46,385 nucleotides of DNA from Humidesulfovibrio sp. (GCF_031082295.1 NZ_JAVHLD010000024.1:1-46385); one strand, 5' to 3'; positions 25,622 to 33,524 are shown, numbered from the stretch's first letter. Made by a program: numbers and translations. Notes: generated by a model from the letters alone, not told the origin.

Positions 25622-25946
25622 ATTGTTCTCCTTGCTTCGGGATTATGTTACGATTGCCTAGGCAGGTCGGGGTTCACGGCATTTAGCACGGCTCAAAAAA
25701 GCACCGACTTTTCTGTTGCCAACCTTTGGCAACGGGTATAATGACTGCGCGTGAGGGTACGGACCCCCGCGCGGTCGCGGCGTTGCTGCGAACGGGCGTC
25801 AGGGCCAAGGCCTCGCTCCGGCTCCAGCTGACCGCCAGCCCTTGGGCGAACGGCGGCGGGAACAGGTCCCGGGTGGGACTTTTGCCGGAGGTGCAGGAAT
25901 TTCGAGTCTGTGTTTCACCACCACCACATTACAGAGGAAGGTTCCC
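25622..25946. other. Divergent control region within the phage region
   Basis: 325 bp between the minus-strand unknown gene and the plus-strand lipoprotein gene. It contains a 10-bp palindrome TGCCTAGGCA (25655-25664), a 19-bp palindrome with a plus-strand -10 box (described separately) and otherwise no supported gene. Confidence 0.5.
25715..25742 (+). promoter_or_regulatory. Palindromic operator overlapping a promoter
   Basis: GTTGCCAACCTTTGGCAAC (25715-25733) is a perfect palindrome with 8-bp arms and a 3-bp centre. TATAAT (25737-25742) follows 3 bp later, so the palindrome covers the -35/spacer region. It points to the lipoprotein gene about 205 bp downstream. A repressor or activator is implied; none is identified nearby. 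Confidence 0.6.
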
Positions 25947-26168
25947 ATGAAGAAGCTGTTCGCCGTCATGATCGTTGCGTCCCTGGCCCTTGGTGTTTCC
26001 GCCTGCGGCGAGAAGAAAGCCGAAGAGAAGAAGGCCGAGCCCGCCGCTGCCGCTCCGGCTCCCGCCGCTGAGGCCAAGCCCGCTGAAGTGAAGGCCCCTG
26101 AGGCTGCCGCCCCGGCCGCCGCTCCCGCCGCCGAAGCCGCCAAGCCGGCCGAAGCCAAGAAGCCCTAA
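25947..26168 (+). CDS. Small lipoprotein with Ala/Pro/Lys/Glu-rich tail
   Basis: The 73-residue protein has a signal ending in the lipobox LGVSAC (lipidated Cys about residue 19). The tail is a low-complexity extended chain of KAEEKKAEPAAAAPAP-type repeats. No domain is recognised. AGAGGAAG precedes the ATG at 25947. It lies between phage-type genes but on the opposite strand, with a different kind of promoter and its own terminator, as expected of a cargo (moron) gene; a host gene caught between them is equally possible. Confidence 0.72.
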   Translation: MKKLFAVMIVASLALGVSACGEKKAEEKKAEPAAAAPAPAAEAKPAEVKAPEAAAPAAAPAAEAAKPAEAKKP

Positions 26169-26190
26169 GGCTCAAGGCATCTGACCATCC

Positions 26191-26221
26191 AGAGGGGGCT
26201 GCGAGGCCCCCTCTTTTTTTT
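26191..26221 (+). terminator. Terminator of the small lipoprotein gene
   Basis: AGAGGGGGCT / AGGCCCCCTCT stem with a GCG loop, followed by eight T residues, 22 bp after the stop. Confidence 0.93.
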
Positions 26222-26227
26222 GCTCGA

Positions 26228-26255
26228 CCAATTTCGCTTGGCCAATTTCGCTTGG
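26228..26255. repeat. Tandem 14-bp palindromic repeat
   Basis: CCAATTTCGCTTGG occurs twice back to back (26228-26241, 26242-26255); each unit is CCAA-6-TTGG. It lies just downstream of the terminator and beyond the stop of the Bbp19-like gene. Function unknown. Confidence 0.7.
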
Positions 26256-26334
26256 CCGTCCCGCCTCCCGTCACTTCGACTTCCACATCCACCGCGCGGC
26301 AAGTCGTCCGCGCGCCTTGCCGGGCAGCAGCCCG

Positions 26335-26589
26335 TCAGCGCCCGCCGCTGTCGCGTCCCGCCGCGCCCTCGGGCTCCGGCTTGCGCCCGGGCTCCGGCCC
26401 CTCGATCATCCTGGCAATGTACAGCGCCAGGCTGCGGCGACCTTCGTTGAAGGCGGCGCGTTGCGGGTCCGGGCTGAAGCTCGTCTCGCGCAGGAAGCCC
26501 TGGCGGGACAGGTCCGCAAGGACCAGTCGCCCGGCCTCGCCTTCAAAAGCCCTTGCATAAGCCACGAACAGGTCTGTTGTTTCACGCAT
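26335..26589 (-). CDS. Bbp19-like small phage protein
   Basis: The 84-residue protein begins MRETTDLFVAYARAFEGEAG and has the conserved segment SPDPQRAAFNEGRRSLALYIARMI, which I recognise from Bbp19-like proteins encoded beside head genes of Bordetella phage BPP-1-type and other podoviruses. The C-terminal 20 residues are a disordered Pro/Glu/Gly tail. AGGAGG precedes the ATG at 26589. It is a one-gene unit with its own promoter (copy 3), which is unusual for such a small virion-region gene. Confidence 0.68.
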   Translation of the reverse strand: MRETTDLFVAYARAFEGEAGRLVLADLSRQGFLRETSFSPDPQRAAFNEGRRSLALYIARMIEGPEPGRKPEPEGAAGRDSGGR

Positions 26590-26611
26590 GGTGCGTCCTC
26601 CTTGTTTCCCG

Positions 26612-26695
26612 CAAGCATACACCCGGAAACTAGGGCCGGACAAAAAACACCCGTTTTTGGCCGCAAAAAAGACAAAAATTCCCGGTTGACAGGGT
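26612..26695 (-). promoter_or_regulatory. Shared phage-region promoter/operator, copy 3
   Basis: On the minus strand: a GGGAATTTTTGTCT repeat (26670-26683) and a GGGTGTTTTTTGTCC repeat (26638-26652), again 32 bp apart, with GGCCAAAAA between. The -35 TTGTCC (26638-26643) and -10 TATGCT (26614-26619) are 18 bp apart. It is more diverged than copies 1 and 2, and the last inverted half-site is lost. It faces the Bbp19-like gene, with a leader of about 18 nt. Confidence 0.82.
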
Positions 26696-26708
26696 TTGGC
26701 GCCGAGCG

Positions 26709-26750
26709 AAAAAAGCGGCCCGGCACCCGCTATCACGAGGGCCGGGCCGC
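26709..26750 (-). terminator. Terminator of the minus-strand exported protein gene
   Basis: GCGGCCCGGC and GCCGGGCCGC arms (26715-26724, 26741-26750) are followed on the minus strand by a run of six T residues. Confidence 0.8.
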
Positions 26751-26773
26751 GCTGGGCCGTGTGCTTGCGGAGG

Positions 26774-27166
26774 CTACTTCTTCTTCAGCAGCACGTAGAC
26801 CGCGATGGCGTTCTTGCCCCGGTGGCCGTACTGCAGCTCCAGGTCGCCGTCCTTGGTCAGGTCGCCCAGCATGTAACCCTCGTCATGGTCGGCGATGAAG
26901 ATCTGGCCGTCGGAGCGGATGGTGCCGCTGAAGCTTTCGGTCTTGCTCCTCCTGGGCGTTTGGTAGGTCTTGGTGCCGTGGAAGGCGTTGCCTTGCTGCT
27001 CCACGATGGTCACCACCAGCTTGCCGGTGCGGTATCCGACCTTGGCGCCGTGCACCGAGGGAATGCCCTCCCAGGTTCCCACCAGCTTCGGGGCGTCCGC
27101 CGCGAAGGCTGAGGTGGCGAAGCAGAAGAGCAGGACGAACAGGGCGAATGCGAGCAGACGTTTCAT
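26774..27166 (-). CDS. Small secreted protein of unknown function
   Basis: The 130-residue protein has a clear signal peptide (MKRLLAFALFVLLFCFATSAFA, cleavage about residue 22). The mature part is beta-rich, starting LVGTWEGIPSVHG and containing FSGTIRSDGQIFIADHDEG, a lipocalin-like or beta-barrel pattern. No catalytic motif is visible. GGAGG precedes the ATG. It is a monocistronic chromosomal gene just outside the phage-type region. Confidence 0.75.
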   Translation of the reverse strand: MKRLLAFALFVLLFCFATSAFAADAPKLVGTWEGIPSVHGAKVGYRTGKLVVTIVEQQGNAFHGTKTYQTPRRSKTESFSGTIRSDGQIFIADHDEGYMLGDLTKDGDLELQYGHRGKNAIAVYVLLKKK

Positions 27167-27439
27167 GCGTTTCCTCCGTAAGTGATTGAATTGCCAGGAC
27201 GGCTATTTCTATGATTCTGCGCGACACCTAGCCCAGTTTGACCCCTTGCGCAAGGTGTCGGGCAAAACGGCGGGGTTGCGGGCGCGGTTTGCATCTGCAA
27301 AGGGCGATTGTCGCCCGGCTTTCCAGCTTGACCAGACTGCGGAAAGCACGCCTGGGCCTTGACTTTTTGCCGCAGCCTGCCGATTGTGAAAACAGTCACG
27401 TTTTGCTGGGGCGCCGTGGCGCCCGGCCCAAGGGGAAGC
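27167..27439. other. Intergenic control region between divergent genes
   Basis: Contains a possible weak plus-strand promoter TTGACT (27359-27364) and GATTGT (27382-27387), 17-bp spacing, for the large membrane protein gene. No other structure seen. Confidence 0.3.
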
Positions 27440-30400
27440 ATGGCCGGAAGCGAGTCATACTGTTCACAGGCGGCGGAGTCTTTCGCGTCGCTGCGGCCCT
27501 CCCGGGCGTTCTTCGACAAGAAGGACTACGACCTGCTGCGCATCGTGTGCGACGTGGTGAACCGCGAGGACGCGCCCGCGCACAAGAAGCTGCTGGCGCC
27601 CTACATGCACCCCCACGGCATCAAGGAGATGGCCGCCACGCGCGGCCTGCGCATCGCCTACGCAGTCGTGCACCTGCTGGGCTCCCTTGAGACCGGCAAG
27701 GCCGATGACCGCCTCTCGGCCCTGCGCGGCCTGCACGCGGAGGTGCTCTCCACCGCCCAGGGCGGCTTGCGCTACAACACGGCGCGGGTGCTGGTGCAGC
27801 TCATGAAGGAGATGGTCCGCGCCGGGGGCGACCCGCAGGCCCAGCTGGCCCTGGCCCATGACTTCCGCGAGGCCTGCGCGGGCAAGCCTCGCGTGGTGCG
27901 CCGCCACCTGGAGCGTTTCCACCTGCTGGAGATGCCCGAGGACTTAAGCCAGATCACCTTCGACGACCACGTGCACGACGCCAACACCAAGGGCCGCAAG
28001 TCCAGCACGCACCTGGTCATGGACGCCTGGATCAAGGGCATCCGCCGCCTCACCGTCATCTACTACAACCACGTCCAGCCCGAGGTGGCCGCTGAACTCC
28101 TCGAGGCCGCGCGCATCATGAACGTGCAGGTGCGCATCGGCATCGAGTTCTCGCCGCGGTTCCGGGGCCGCTACCTGAAGCTCATCTGGATGCCCGAGGG
28201 CTTCGCCACGCCCACGGAGTTCCTGGATTTTCTGGATCAGCCGGAGCTGCTGCGCTTCTTCGAGGAGTCGCGGCGGGTCTCGCTGTACCACCAGGGCTAC
28301 GTCATGGCCGCCTTCGCCGAGTTCAACGCCACCCACCGGCAGACCCTCTCGCGCGAGCTGGGGCTTGAGCTCGCGCCACTGGCCGAGGCCGATTTCCGGC
28401 GCTTCGTGGGCGCGGGCCAGGCGTCGCTGGAGCACCTGGGCAAGTTCATCCACGACAGCCTGCTGCCGGTCATGCAGAAGCAGGCGGCCTTCCTGCGCCA
28501 CGAGCTGGCGACCGCCACCGGCCCGGAGCGCGCGGAGATACGCGCCCAGTTTTCGCGCCTGCGCAACCTCGACACCGACGAGATCATCGAGCGCTTCCTC
28601 CGGCCGGACAAGAATCCCGGCCTGGCGAACCCCGGCGTGCCCCCTGGCGTCGGCCAGGAAGCCCCCGAAGTGCCGGACATGCTGAAGCTCTCGCCCCAGG
28701 AGCTTGCCGCGCGGCTGCTCGGCATCCACGCCCTCGGGCGCATCACCCTGAGCCTGGGCGGCTTGCGCGCCGAGGACGTGCTGGAGATCCTGTACGATTG
28801 CCAGGGCATGATAACGCACCTGGAGATCGTGAACATGAAGGACCGCGCCCTGGGGCGCGAGATCGACCCGGAGCGCATCAACGCCCTGCAGGAGGCGCTC
28901 AACACCGCCAACGTCATCAAGCTCAAGAAGCTCATCCGCTCGATCATCCAGGGCGTGGGCTCCAGCTCCCGGCGCGATAAGCTGCAGGAGATCCTCTACG
29001 ACATCTCCTCGCTCCGCTCCTACTATTTGAAGAACCCGCTGGCCTCCTGCATCGGCACCGACTCCACCGGCCAGTCCAGCCGCCTCTACGGCATGGGCAT
29101 GGTGGTGGTGGACACCCTGCCCAAGCGCGCGCGCAGGGCCCTGGCCCGCACGCCCGGAGCGGAGCAGAAGCGCCTGGACGTCAGCGTGAGCGCCCGCAAG
29201 CGCGTCACCTTCCTGCCGGAGGAGGAGTGCGAGCCGCGCTTCGACCTGCTGCACGGCCTGGCCGCCGTGTGCCCGCCCCTGCGCCTGTTCACGCGGCATC
29301 GCGGCGTGGAGTGGCTGGCCGAGAACTACCGCCTGACGCCGGGCCGGCCCGGCAACGTTTCCCTCATGGGCGGCGTGCAGCGCGAGCACGGCCACGACGC
29401 GGGCCTGGAGGAGCAGGAACCGGAGAAGCGCCCGGCCAAAAAGCTGCCGCACCTGCGCTACCTCAACTCGCACCTCAAGAACACGCTCAAGGTGCTCTGC
29501 GGATTCATCCCGGCGGCGCTCACCTTCGCCCTGACCAAGGACTGGTGGGTGCTGGCCTGGTTCGGCGCGTTCCTGTGGTTCAGCATCACCGGCGTGCGCA
29601 ACGTCATCCAGATGGTGCTGGGCGCGGGCGGTGTGCACCGCTCGTCGCTGCTGCAATGGAACGGGCTGGTGAGCTGGGGGCGGCTGGCGGACTCGCTTCT
29701 GTACACGGGCTTCTCCGTGCCGCTCCTTGATTACCTGGTGAAGTCGCAGCTCTTGAACAAGGGCCTGGGCATCACCCTGTCGTCCAGCCCGCTGGTGCTC
29801 TACACGGTGATGGCCGTGGCCAACGGGCTGTACATCTTCAGCCACAACGTGCTGCGTGGCCTGCCCATGGCCGCCGCGGTGGGCAACCTGTTCCGCTCGG
29901 TGCTGTCCATTCCGCTGGCGCTTTTGTACAGCAACGTCATCGTGCTCATGGTGTCGGCCACGGGCCACACCGAGGCGGTGGCCGCGGTGGCGCCCTGGGC
30001 GGCGGTGATCTCCAAACTGGCGAGCGACTGCGTGGCAGGCGTCATCGAGGGTCTGGCCGACCGCGACCTGTTCATCCGCCTGCGCTCCTGGGACTACCGG
30101 GGCAAGCTGAACCAGCTGTTCGACAGCTTCCAGCAGCTGGAGCTGCTCTTCCCCCAGGAGGACGCGCTCGCGCTGCTCGAATCGCCCAAGCAGTTCATGC
30201 AGACCATGAGCTACGAGCACAAGGGGCTGGAGAGCATCATCATCGTCAACGCGCTGGACCTGATGTATTTCTGGATGTACCAGCCGCGCGCTCGGGGCGT
30301 CATGGCGGGCTTCCTGCGGGAGATGGGGCCGGAGGAGCGCCGGGTGTTCCTGCTCTCGCAGTACGTGCTCCTGCGCGAGCGCGAGATCAGCCAGGTGTTC

Positions 30401-30520
30401 CTCGACGGCCTGGTGGGGCGAAACTTCGGCAAGGCCTTGTCCTTCTACCTCGACATGCACCGCGAGTACCTGGACGACATCCAGGACCTTGCGGCCAGGC
30501 TGGCCTCGTCCGGAAGGTAG
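27440..30520 (+). CDS. Large membrane protein with PHP-like domain
   Basis: The 1026-residue protein has a soluble N-terminal part of about 650 residues. Near residue 175 the stretch DDHVHDANTKGRKSSTHLVMDAWIKGIRRLTV, followed by EAARIMNVQVRIGIEFS, resembles a PHP-type phosphoesterase core in which HVHD stands for the usual HxH. A helical part, then at least five membrane segments (about residues 700-860) and a cytoplasmic tail follow. Function is unknown; PHP enzymes cleave phosphoesters with metal ions. The start at 27440 is chosen over an ATG at 27359 because the extra residues look non-coding and AGGGGAA precedes it. Confidence 0.72.
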   Translation: MAGSESYCSQAAESFASLRPSRAFFDKKDYDLLRIVCDVVNREDAPAHKKLLAPYMHPHGIKEMAATRGLRIAYAVVHLLGSLETGKADDRLSALRGLHAEVLSTAQGGLRYNTARVLVQLMKEMVRAGGDPQAQLALAHDFREACAGKPRVVRRHLERFHLLEMPEDLSQITFDDHVHDANTKGRKSSTHLVMDAWIKGIRRLTVIYYNHVQPEVAAELLEAARIMNVQVRIGIEFSPRFRGRYLKLIWMPEGFATPTEFLDFLDQPELLRFFEESRRVSLYHQGYVMAAFAEFNATHRQTLSRELGLELAPLAEADFRRFVGAGQASLEHLGKFIHDSLLPVMQKQAAFLRHELATATGPERAEIRAQFSRLRNLDTDEIIERFLRPDKNPGLANPGVPPGVGQEAPEVPDMLKLSPQELAARLLGIHALGRITLSLGGLRAEDVLEILYDCQGMITHLEIVNMKDRALGREIDPERINALQEALNTANVIKLKKLIRSIIQGVGSSSRRDKLQEILYDISSLRSYYLKNPLASCIGTDSTGQSSRLYGMGMVVVDTLPKRARRALARTPGAEQKRLDVSVSARKRVTFLPEEECEPRFDLLHGLAAVCPPLRLFTRHRGVEWLAENYRLTPGRPGNVSLMGGVQREHGHDAGLEEQEPEKRPAKKLPHLRYLNSHLKNTLKVLCGFIPAALTFALTKDWWVLAWFGAFLWFSITGVRNVIQMVLGAGGVHRSSLLQWNGLVSWGRLADSLLYTGFSVPLLDYLVKSQLLNKGLGITLSSSPLVLYTVMAVANGLYIFSHNVLRGLPMAAAVGNLFRSVLSIPLALLYSNVIVLMVSATGHTEAVAAVAPWAAVISKLASDCVAGVIEGLADRDLFIRLRSWDYRGKLNQLFDSFQQLELLFPQEDALALLESPKQFMQTMSYEHKGLESIIIVNALDLMYFWMYQPRARGVMAGFLREMGPEERRVFLLSQYVLLREREISQVFLDGLVGRNFGKALSFYLDMHREYLDDIQDLAARLASSGR

Positions 30521-30595
30521 GGCCGGGAGGTAGGGGCCGGGGGCGTCTCTGTCCACACCCTTGCCGCCTGCCGTCCCTCAGCGTACACTCGCCCC

Positions 30596-31327
30596 ATGCC
30601 GCAGCCGCCGAAACAACCACCCAAGCCCTACGCCCCCGCCCCCGGCGAGGTCGCGTCCGAGGCCCGGCGCGCAGGCTTCGACCTGGCCAAGCCCCAGGCC
30701 GAGCTGCTCTCGCGATACCTCACCCTCCTGCTCAAGTGGAACCGCGCCATGAACCTCGTGGGCCGCGCCACCTGGCCCGAGGTGTTCCGCGACCTGGCGG
30801 CGGACAGCCTGCACCTTGCGGCGTTTCTCGAAACCCTGGCCCTGCCGGAGTCCCCGCTGACGCTGGACCTGGGCGCGGGCGCGGGGCTGCCGGGCATCCC
30901 CCTGCGCTGCCTGTGGGGCGCGGGCGAGTACGTGCTGGTGGAGCTGCGCGAGAAGCGCGCCGTGTTCCTGCGCCAGGCTGTGGGCGAGCTGCAGCAGGCC
31001 GGGGGCCTGCCGGGCGTGCGCGTGTTCCACGGCCGGGCCGAGGTGGTGGGAGAGGAATTGCGGCGCCTGCGCCTCAAGCCCCGCGCGGACCTGGTCGTGA
31101 GCCGGGCCTTCATGCCCTGGCCCAAGCTCCTGCCGCTGGCGGCCGGCCTGCTTGCGCCGGGGGGACGGCTGGTGGTGCTGGCCAACGACCCGCCCCCGTC
31201 AGCCGGGCAGCTGGCCGAGGCCGGCGCCGAGTCGGGCTGCGGCTGCGTGGTGGAGGCCGTGCGGAGCTACCCGGCGGGCAGCGGCAAGGCGCGCTATTTC
31301 TGGTCCTTGATCCCGGCCATGGCCTGA
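30596..31327 (+). CDS. rsmG: 16S rRNA m7G527 methyltransferase RsmG
   Basis: The 243-residue protein has the SAM-binding glycine loop in LDLGAGAGLPGIPL, the preceding WNRAMNLVGRATW region, and the later DLVVSRAFMPWPKLL. All are characteristic of RsmG/GidB, which methylates N7 of G527 in 16S rRNA. It has a proline-rich N-terminal extension (MPQPPKQPPKPYAPAPG) beyond the usual start, and no good ribosome-binding site precedes it, so a downstream start is possible. Its end overlaps the convergent small gene by 34 bp. Confidence 0.92.
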   Translation: MPQPPKQPPKPYAPAPGEVASEARRAGFDLAKPQAELLSRYLTLLLKWNRAMNLVGRATWPEVFRDLAADSLHLAAFLETLALPESPLTLDLGAGAGLPGIPLRCLWGAGEYVLVELREKRAVFLRQAVGELQQAGGLPGVRVFHGRAEVVGEELRRLRLKPRADLVVSRAFMPWPKLLPLAAGLLAPGGRLVVLANDPPPSAGQLAEAGAESGCGCVVEAVRSYPAGSGKARYFWSLIPAMA

Positions 31328-31512
31328 AGCATGCCGCCCTTGAAGATGAGCTTGGTGGCCAGCTCGTCGGCCTGATCAGCCAGGTCCATCAGCGATTCCA
31401 GACACCCCAGGATCATCTGGCGGCGGGCCTCGTCGCCGTGTTCGAAGTCGAACTCCAGGTCGCCCGAGGCGAAGTATTCAGCGAGCTTGTCCAGGTAGGC
31501 TTGGTCGAGCAT
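31294..31512 (-). CDS. Small conserved acidic protein
   Basis: The 72-residue soluble helical protein MLDQAYLDKLAEYFASGDL... has an acidic FDFEHGDEARRQM segment. No family is recognised. It follows rlmH on the minus strand and overlaps the convergent rsmG 3' end. The start at 31512 is the only compact ATG; a long upstream in-frame extension crosses rlmH in another frame and is not credible. Confidence 0.65.
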   Translation of the reverse strand: MLDQAYLDKLAEYFASGDLEFDFEHGDEARRQMILGCLESLMDLADQADELATKLIFKGGMLQAMAGIKDQK

Positions 31513-31568
31513 GTGCGTGTCCTTGCGTGCGTTTGGGGGCGGTGTCGCCCGTCGGTGCCGAGCAATAA

Positions 31569-32048
31569 TCAGTCGTGATGGTAGGGCAGGCCCTTGTTGA
31601 TGCTGGCCGCCCGGTAGAGCTGCTCCAGAAGCACCACCCGGGCCAGCTCGTGCGGCAGGGTGATGCGCCCCAGCGAGAACAGCGCGCCGGTGGCCTTGGC
31701 CCGTTCGCGCACCTCGTCGGACAGGCCGAAGGCCCCGCCCACGATGAAGCAGGGCGTGCGCGCGGAGTCCTCCCAGGCCTTGAGCTTCGCCGCCAGCTCG
31801 CGGCTGGACCAGTTCTCGCCGCGTTCGTCCAGCGCCACGGGAACGCACCGGGCGTCCAGGCGGGCCAGGATGTCGCGGCCTTCGCGCAGGCATTTCTCCG
31901 GCGCTGGCAGGGAGCTTGCGGCATCCTTGACGAGGGCGACCTCGCAGCGCGCCAGGCGCGAAAGCTTCAGCGCGTAGAGGTCCGCCGCGTCGCGCAGGGA
32001 GGCCTCGCGGGCCTTGCCCACGAACAGGCACTGCAACTGCGCGGCCAC
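31569..32048 (-). CDS. rlmH: 23S rRNA pseudouridine-1915 N3-methyltransferase RlmH
   Basis: The 159-residue SPOUT-family protein has the family end: FIVGGAFGLSDEVRERA, ISLG-like LFSLGRITLPHELARVVLLEQLYRA and the C-terminal ASINKGLPYHHD. RlmH methylates N3 of pseudouridine 1915 in 23S rRNA of assembled ribosomes. Length is normal. It lies 5 bp after the phosphoesterase gene on the minus strand, so co-transcription is likely. Confidence 0.95.
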   Translation of the reverse strand: MAAQLQCLFVGKAREASLRDAADLYALKLSRLARCEVALVKDAASSLPAPEKCLREGRDILARLDARCVPVALDERGENWSSRELAAKLKAWEDSARTPCFIVGGAFGLSDEVRERAKATGALFSLGRITLPHELARVVLLEQLYRAASINKGLPYHHD

Positions 32049-32053
32049 GGGCG

Positions 32054-32737
32054 CTAAACCCGCTCCAGGCTGGCGCGCAGTTGGCCGTCGGTGAGGCTCA
32101 GGCGCACGTAGCCGCCCTCGGCCAGCAGGCCGGGATTGAGCACGTGGGTGTCGCCCAGGCGCTCCTCGGCCACGGCCTCGTGGATGTGGCCGCAGATGAC
32201 CACGTCGGGCTTGGCCTGCTGGATGAAGGCTCGCACGGCCGCGCTGCCCACGTGGGCGCCGCTGGAGACGCGGTCCAGGGCGGAATTCACCGGCGGGGTG
32301 TGGATGACGGCCACCAGGTGGTAGGGGCAGGTGGCGCAGTCCTCGGCGGCGAGGGCTTGCGCCCGTTCGTGCGTCTCGGCAAGCCAGTCGGCCAGCACGG
32401 AGTCGGGGACTTCGGACGGCGTGCCGAAAGGGGTGGGGGTGGACCAGCCCACGCCCATGAGCACCAGGCCGGGCGCCAGCAGCCGCGCCTGGCGGTGGAT
32501 GTTCAGCCCGCGGCGCGAGAGCAGCTCGCCCACCTCGGCGTGGTCCATGTTGCCCATCTGGGCCAGCAGGTTCGGGTTGACGGCCTGGGCCTGGGCGAGC
32601 ACGAGCGCGGCGCGCTCCTCGCGGCCCCGGTTGGTCAGGTCCCCGGAGAGGATGAGCCCTTCGGCTCCGCTGACGCCGGGGATGGCCTTCAGCATCCCCG
32701 CGCTTTCATGCACGTCGCCCACGGCGATCCAGTACAT
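32054..32737 (-). CDS. Calcineurin-like metallophosphoesterase
   Basis: The 227-residue cytoplasmic protein carries the metallophosphoesterase motifs in order: GDVHE (D-x-H), LSGDLTNRG (GD), GNMDH (GN-D) and CGHIHEA (GHxH). These place two metal ions; the substrate is unknown. The start at 32737 (MYWIAVGDVH) is preferred over the ATG 6 bp upstream because AGGAG sits directly against the upstream one and is correctly spaced for the second. Upstream of rlmH in the same unit. Confidence 0.87.
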   Translation of the reverse strand: MYWIAVGDVHESAGMLKAIPGVSGAEGLILSGDLTNRGREERAALVLAQAQAVNPNLLAQMGNMDHAEVGELLSRRGLNIHRQARLLAPGLVLMGVGWSTPTPFGTPSEVPDSVLADWLAETHERAQALAAEDCATCPYHLVAVIHTPPVNSALDRVSSGAHVGSAAVRAFIQQAKPDVVICGHIHEAVAEERLGDTHVLNPGLLAEGGYVRLSLTDGQLRASLERV

Positions 32738-32919
32738 CGTCATCTCCTGGTGAATTTGTTCCGGCGTGCCGGGAGGTTCCGCCCTTGCCGGGGCCGCCGG
32801 AGCAACCCGACCCGAAAAGGCGGATATTTTTCGCTTCCAATACACCTATTGTTAGCATAAACAAAGTTCGGGCGCAAAGGCAATGGGGGCGCTCGATTTT
32901 GCCAGTTTCGGGGGGGCGG

Positions 32920-33519
32920 ATGAACGATCCAAGTCAGGAAAAAGACAGGATTCGCAAGATGATGGTGGAGAAGCGCATGGCGCTCTCCCCGGACGAGGTG
33001 AAGCGGGCCAGCATGGCTGTGACCGAGCGCGTGCGCACCCTGTCCGAATGGAAAAACGCCTGGGCCGTGCTGCTCTACTGGCCCATCAAGAACGAGATAG
33101 ACACCCGCGCGCTGCTGGCCGAGCTCTGGGAGCGCGGGGCCATGGCGCTTCTGCCTCGCTGCCGCCCGGACCAGCCGGGCTTCATGGACATCTGCGCCTG
33201 CACCTGCGAGGACGACCTCGCCGAGGGCTCCTTCAACATCATGGAGCCCGCGCCCTGCTGCCTCACGCGGGAGGACTCCGGCGAGCCTTTCGTGCCCGAC
33301 CTCGTGCTGGTGCCCGCAGTGGCGTTCGACGCCCACGGCTACCGGCTGGGCTTTGGCGGCGGCTATTACGACCGCCTGCTGGCCCGCCCGGAGATGGACG
33401 ACACCGTGACCCTCGGGCTGTGCTACGAGTTCCAGCGCATCGAGTCGTTCCCCATGAACGCCTGGGATGCGCCGGTGCAGGGCATCTGCACCGAACGCGA
33501 GCTCAAGTGGTTCCGCTAG
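32920..33519 (+). CDS. 5-formyltetrahydrofolate cyclo-ligase
   Basis: The 199-residue protein has an N-terminal basic helix (RIRKMMVEKRMALSPDEV) and the family signature GYRLGFGGGYYDRLLA near residue 145. It converts 5-formyl-THF to 5,10-methenyl-THF with ATP. The start at 32920 fits the family length; a longer frame from 32785 is less likely. It ends 5 bp before the PgeF-type gene, so the two are probably one operon. Confidence 0.93.
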   Translation: MNDPSQEKDRIRKMMVEKRMALSPDEVKRASMAVTERVRTLSEWKNAWAVLLYWPIKNEIDTRALLAELWERGAMALLPRCRPDQPGFMDICACTCEDDLAEGSFNIMEPAPCCLTREDSGEPFVPDLVLVPAVAFDAHGYRLGFGGGYYDRLLARPEMDDTVTLGLCYEFQRIESFPMNAWDAPVQGICTERELKWFR

Positions 33520-33524
33520 GCCGG

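Noticed and set aside
25655-25664. TGCCTAGGCA palindrome as part of a regulon with a similar TTGCCTAGG near 12760
   Set aside because: The second site is only a partial match and not palindromic, so the similarity is probably chance.
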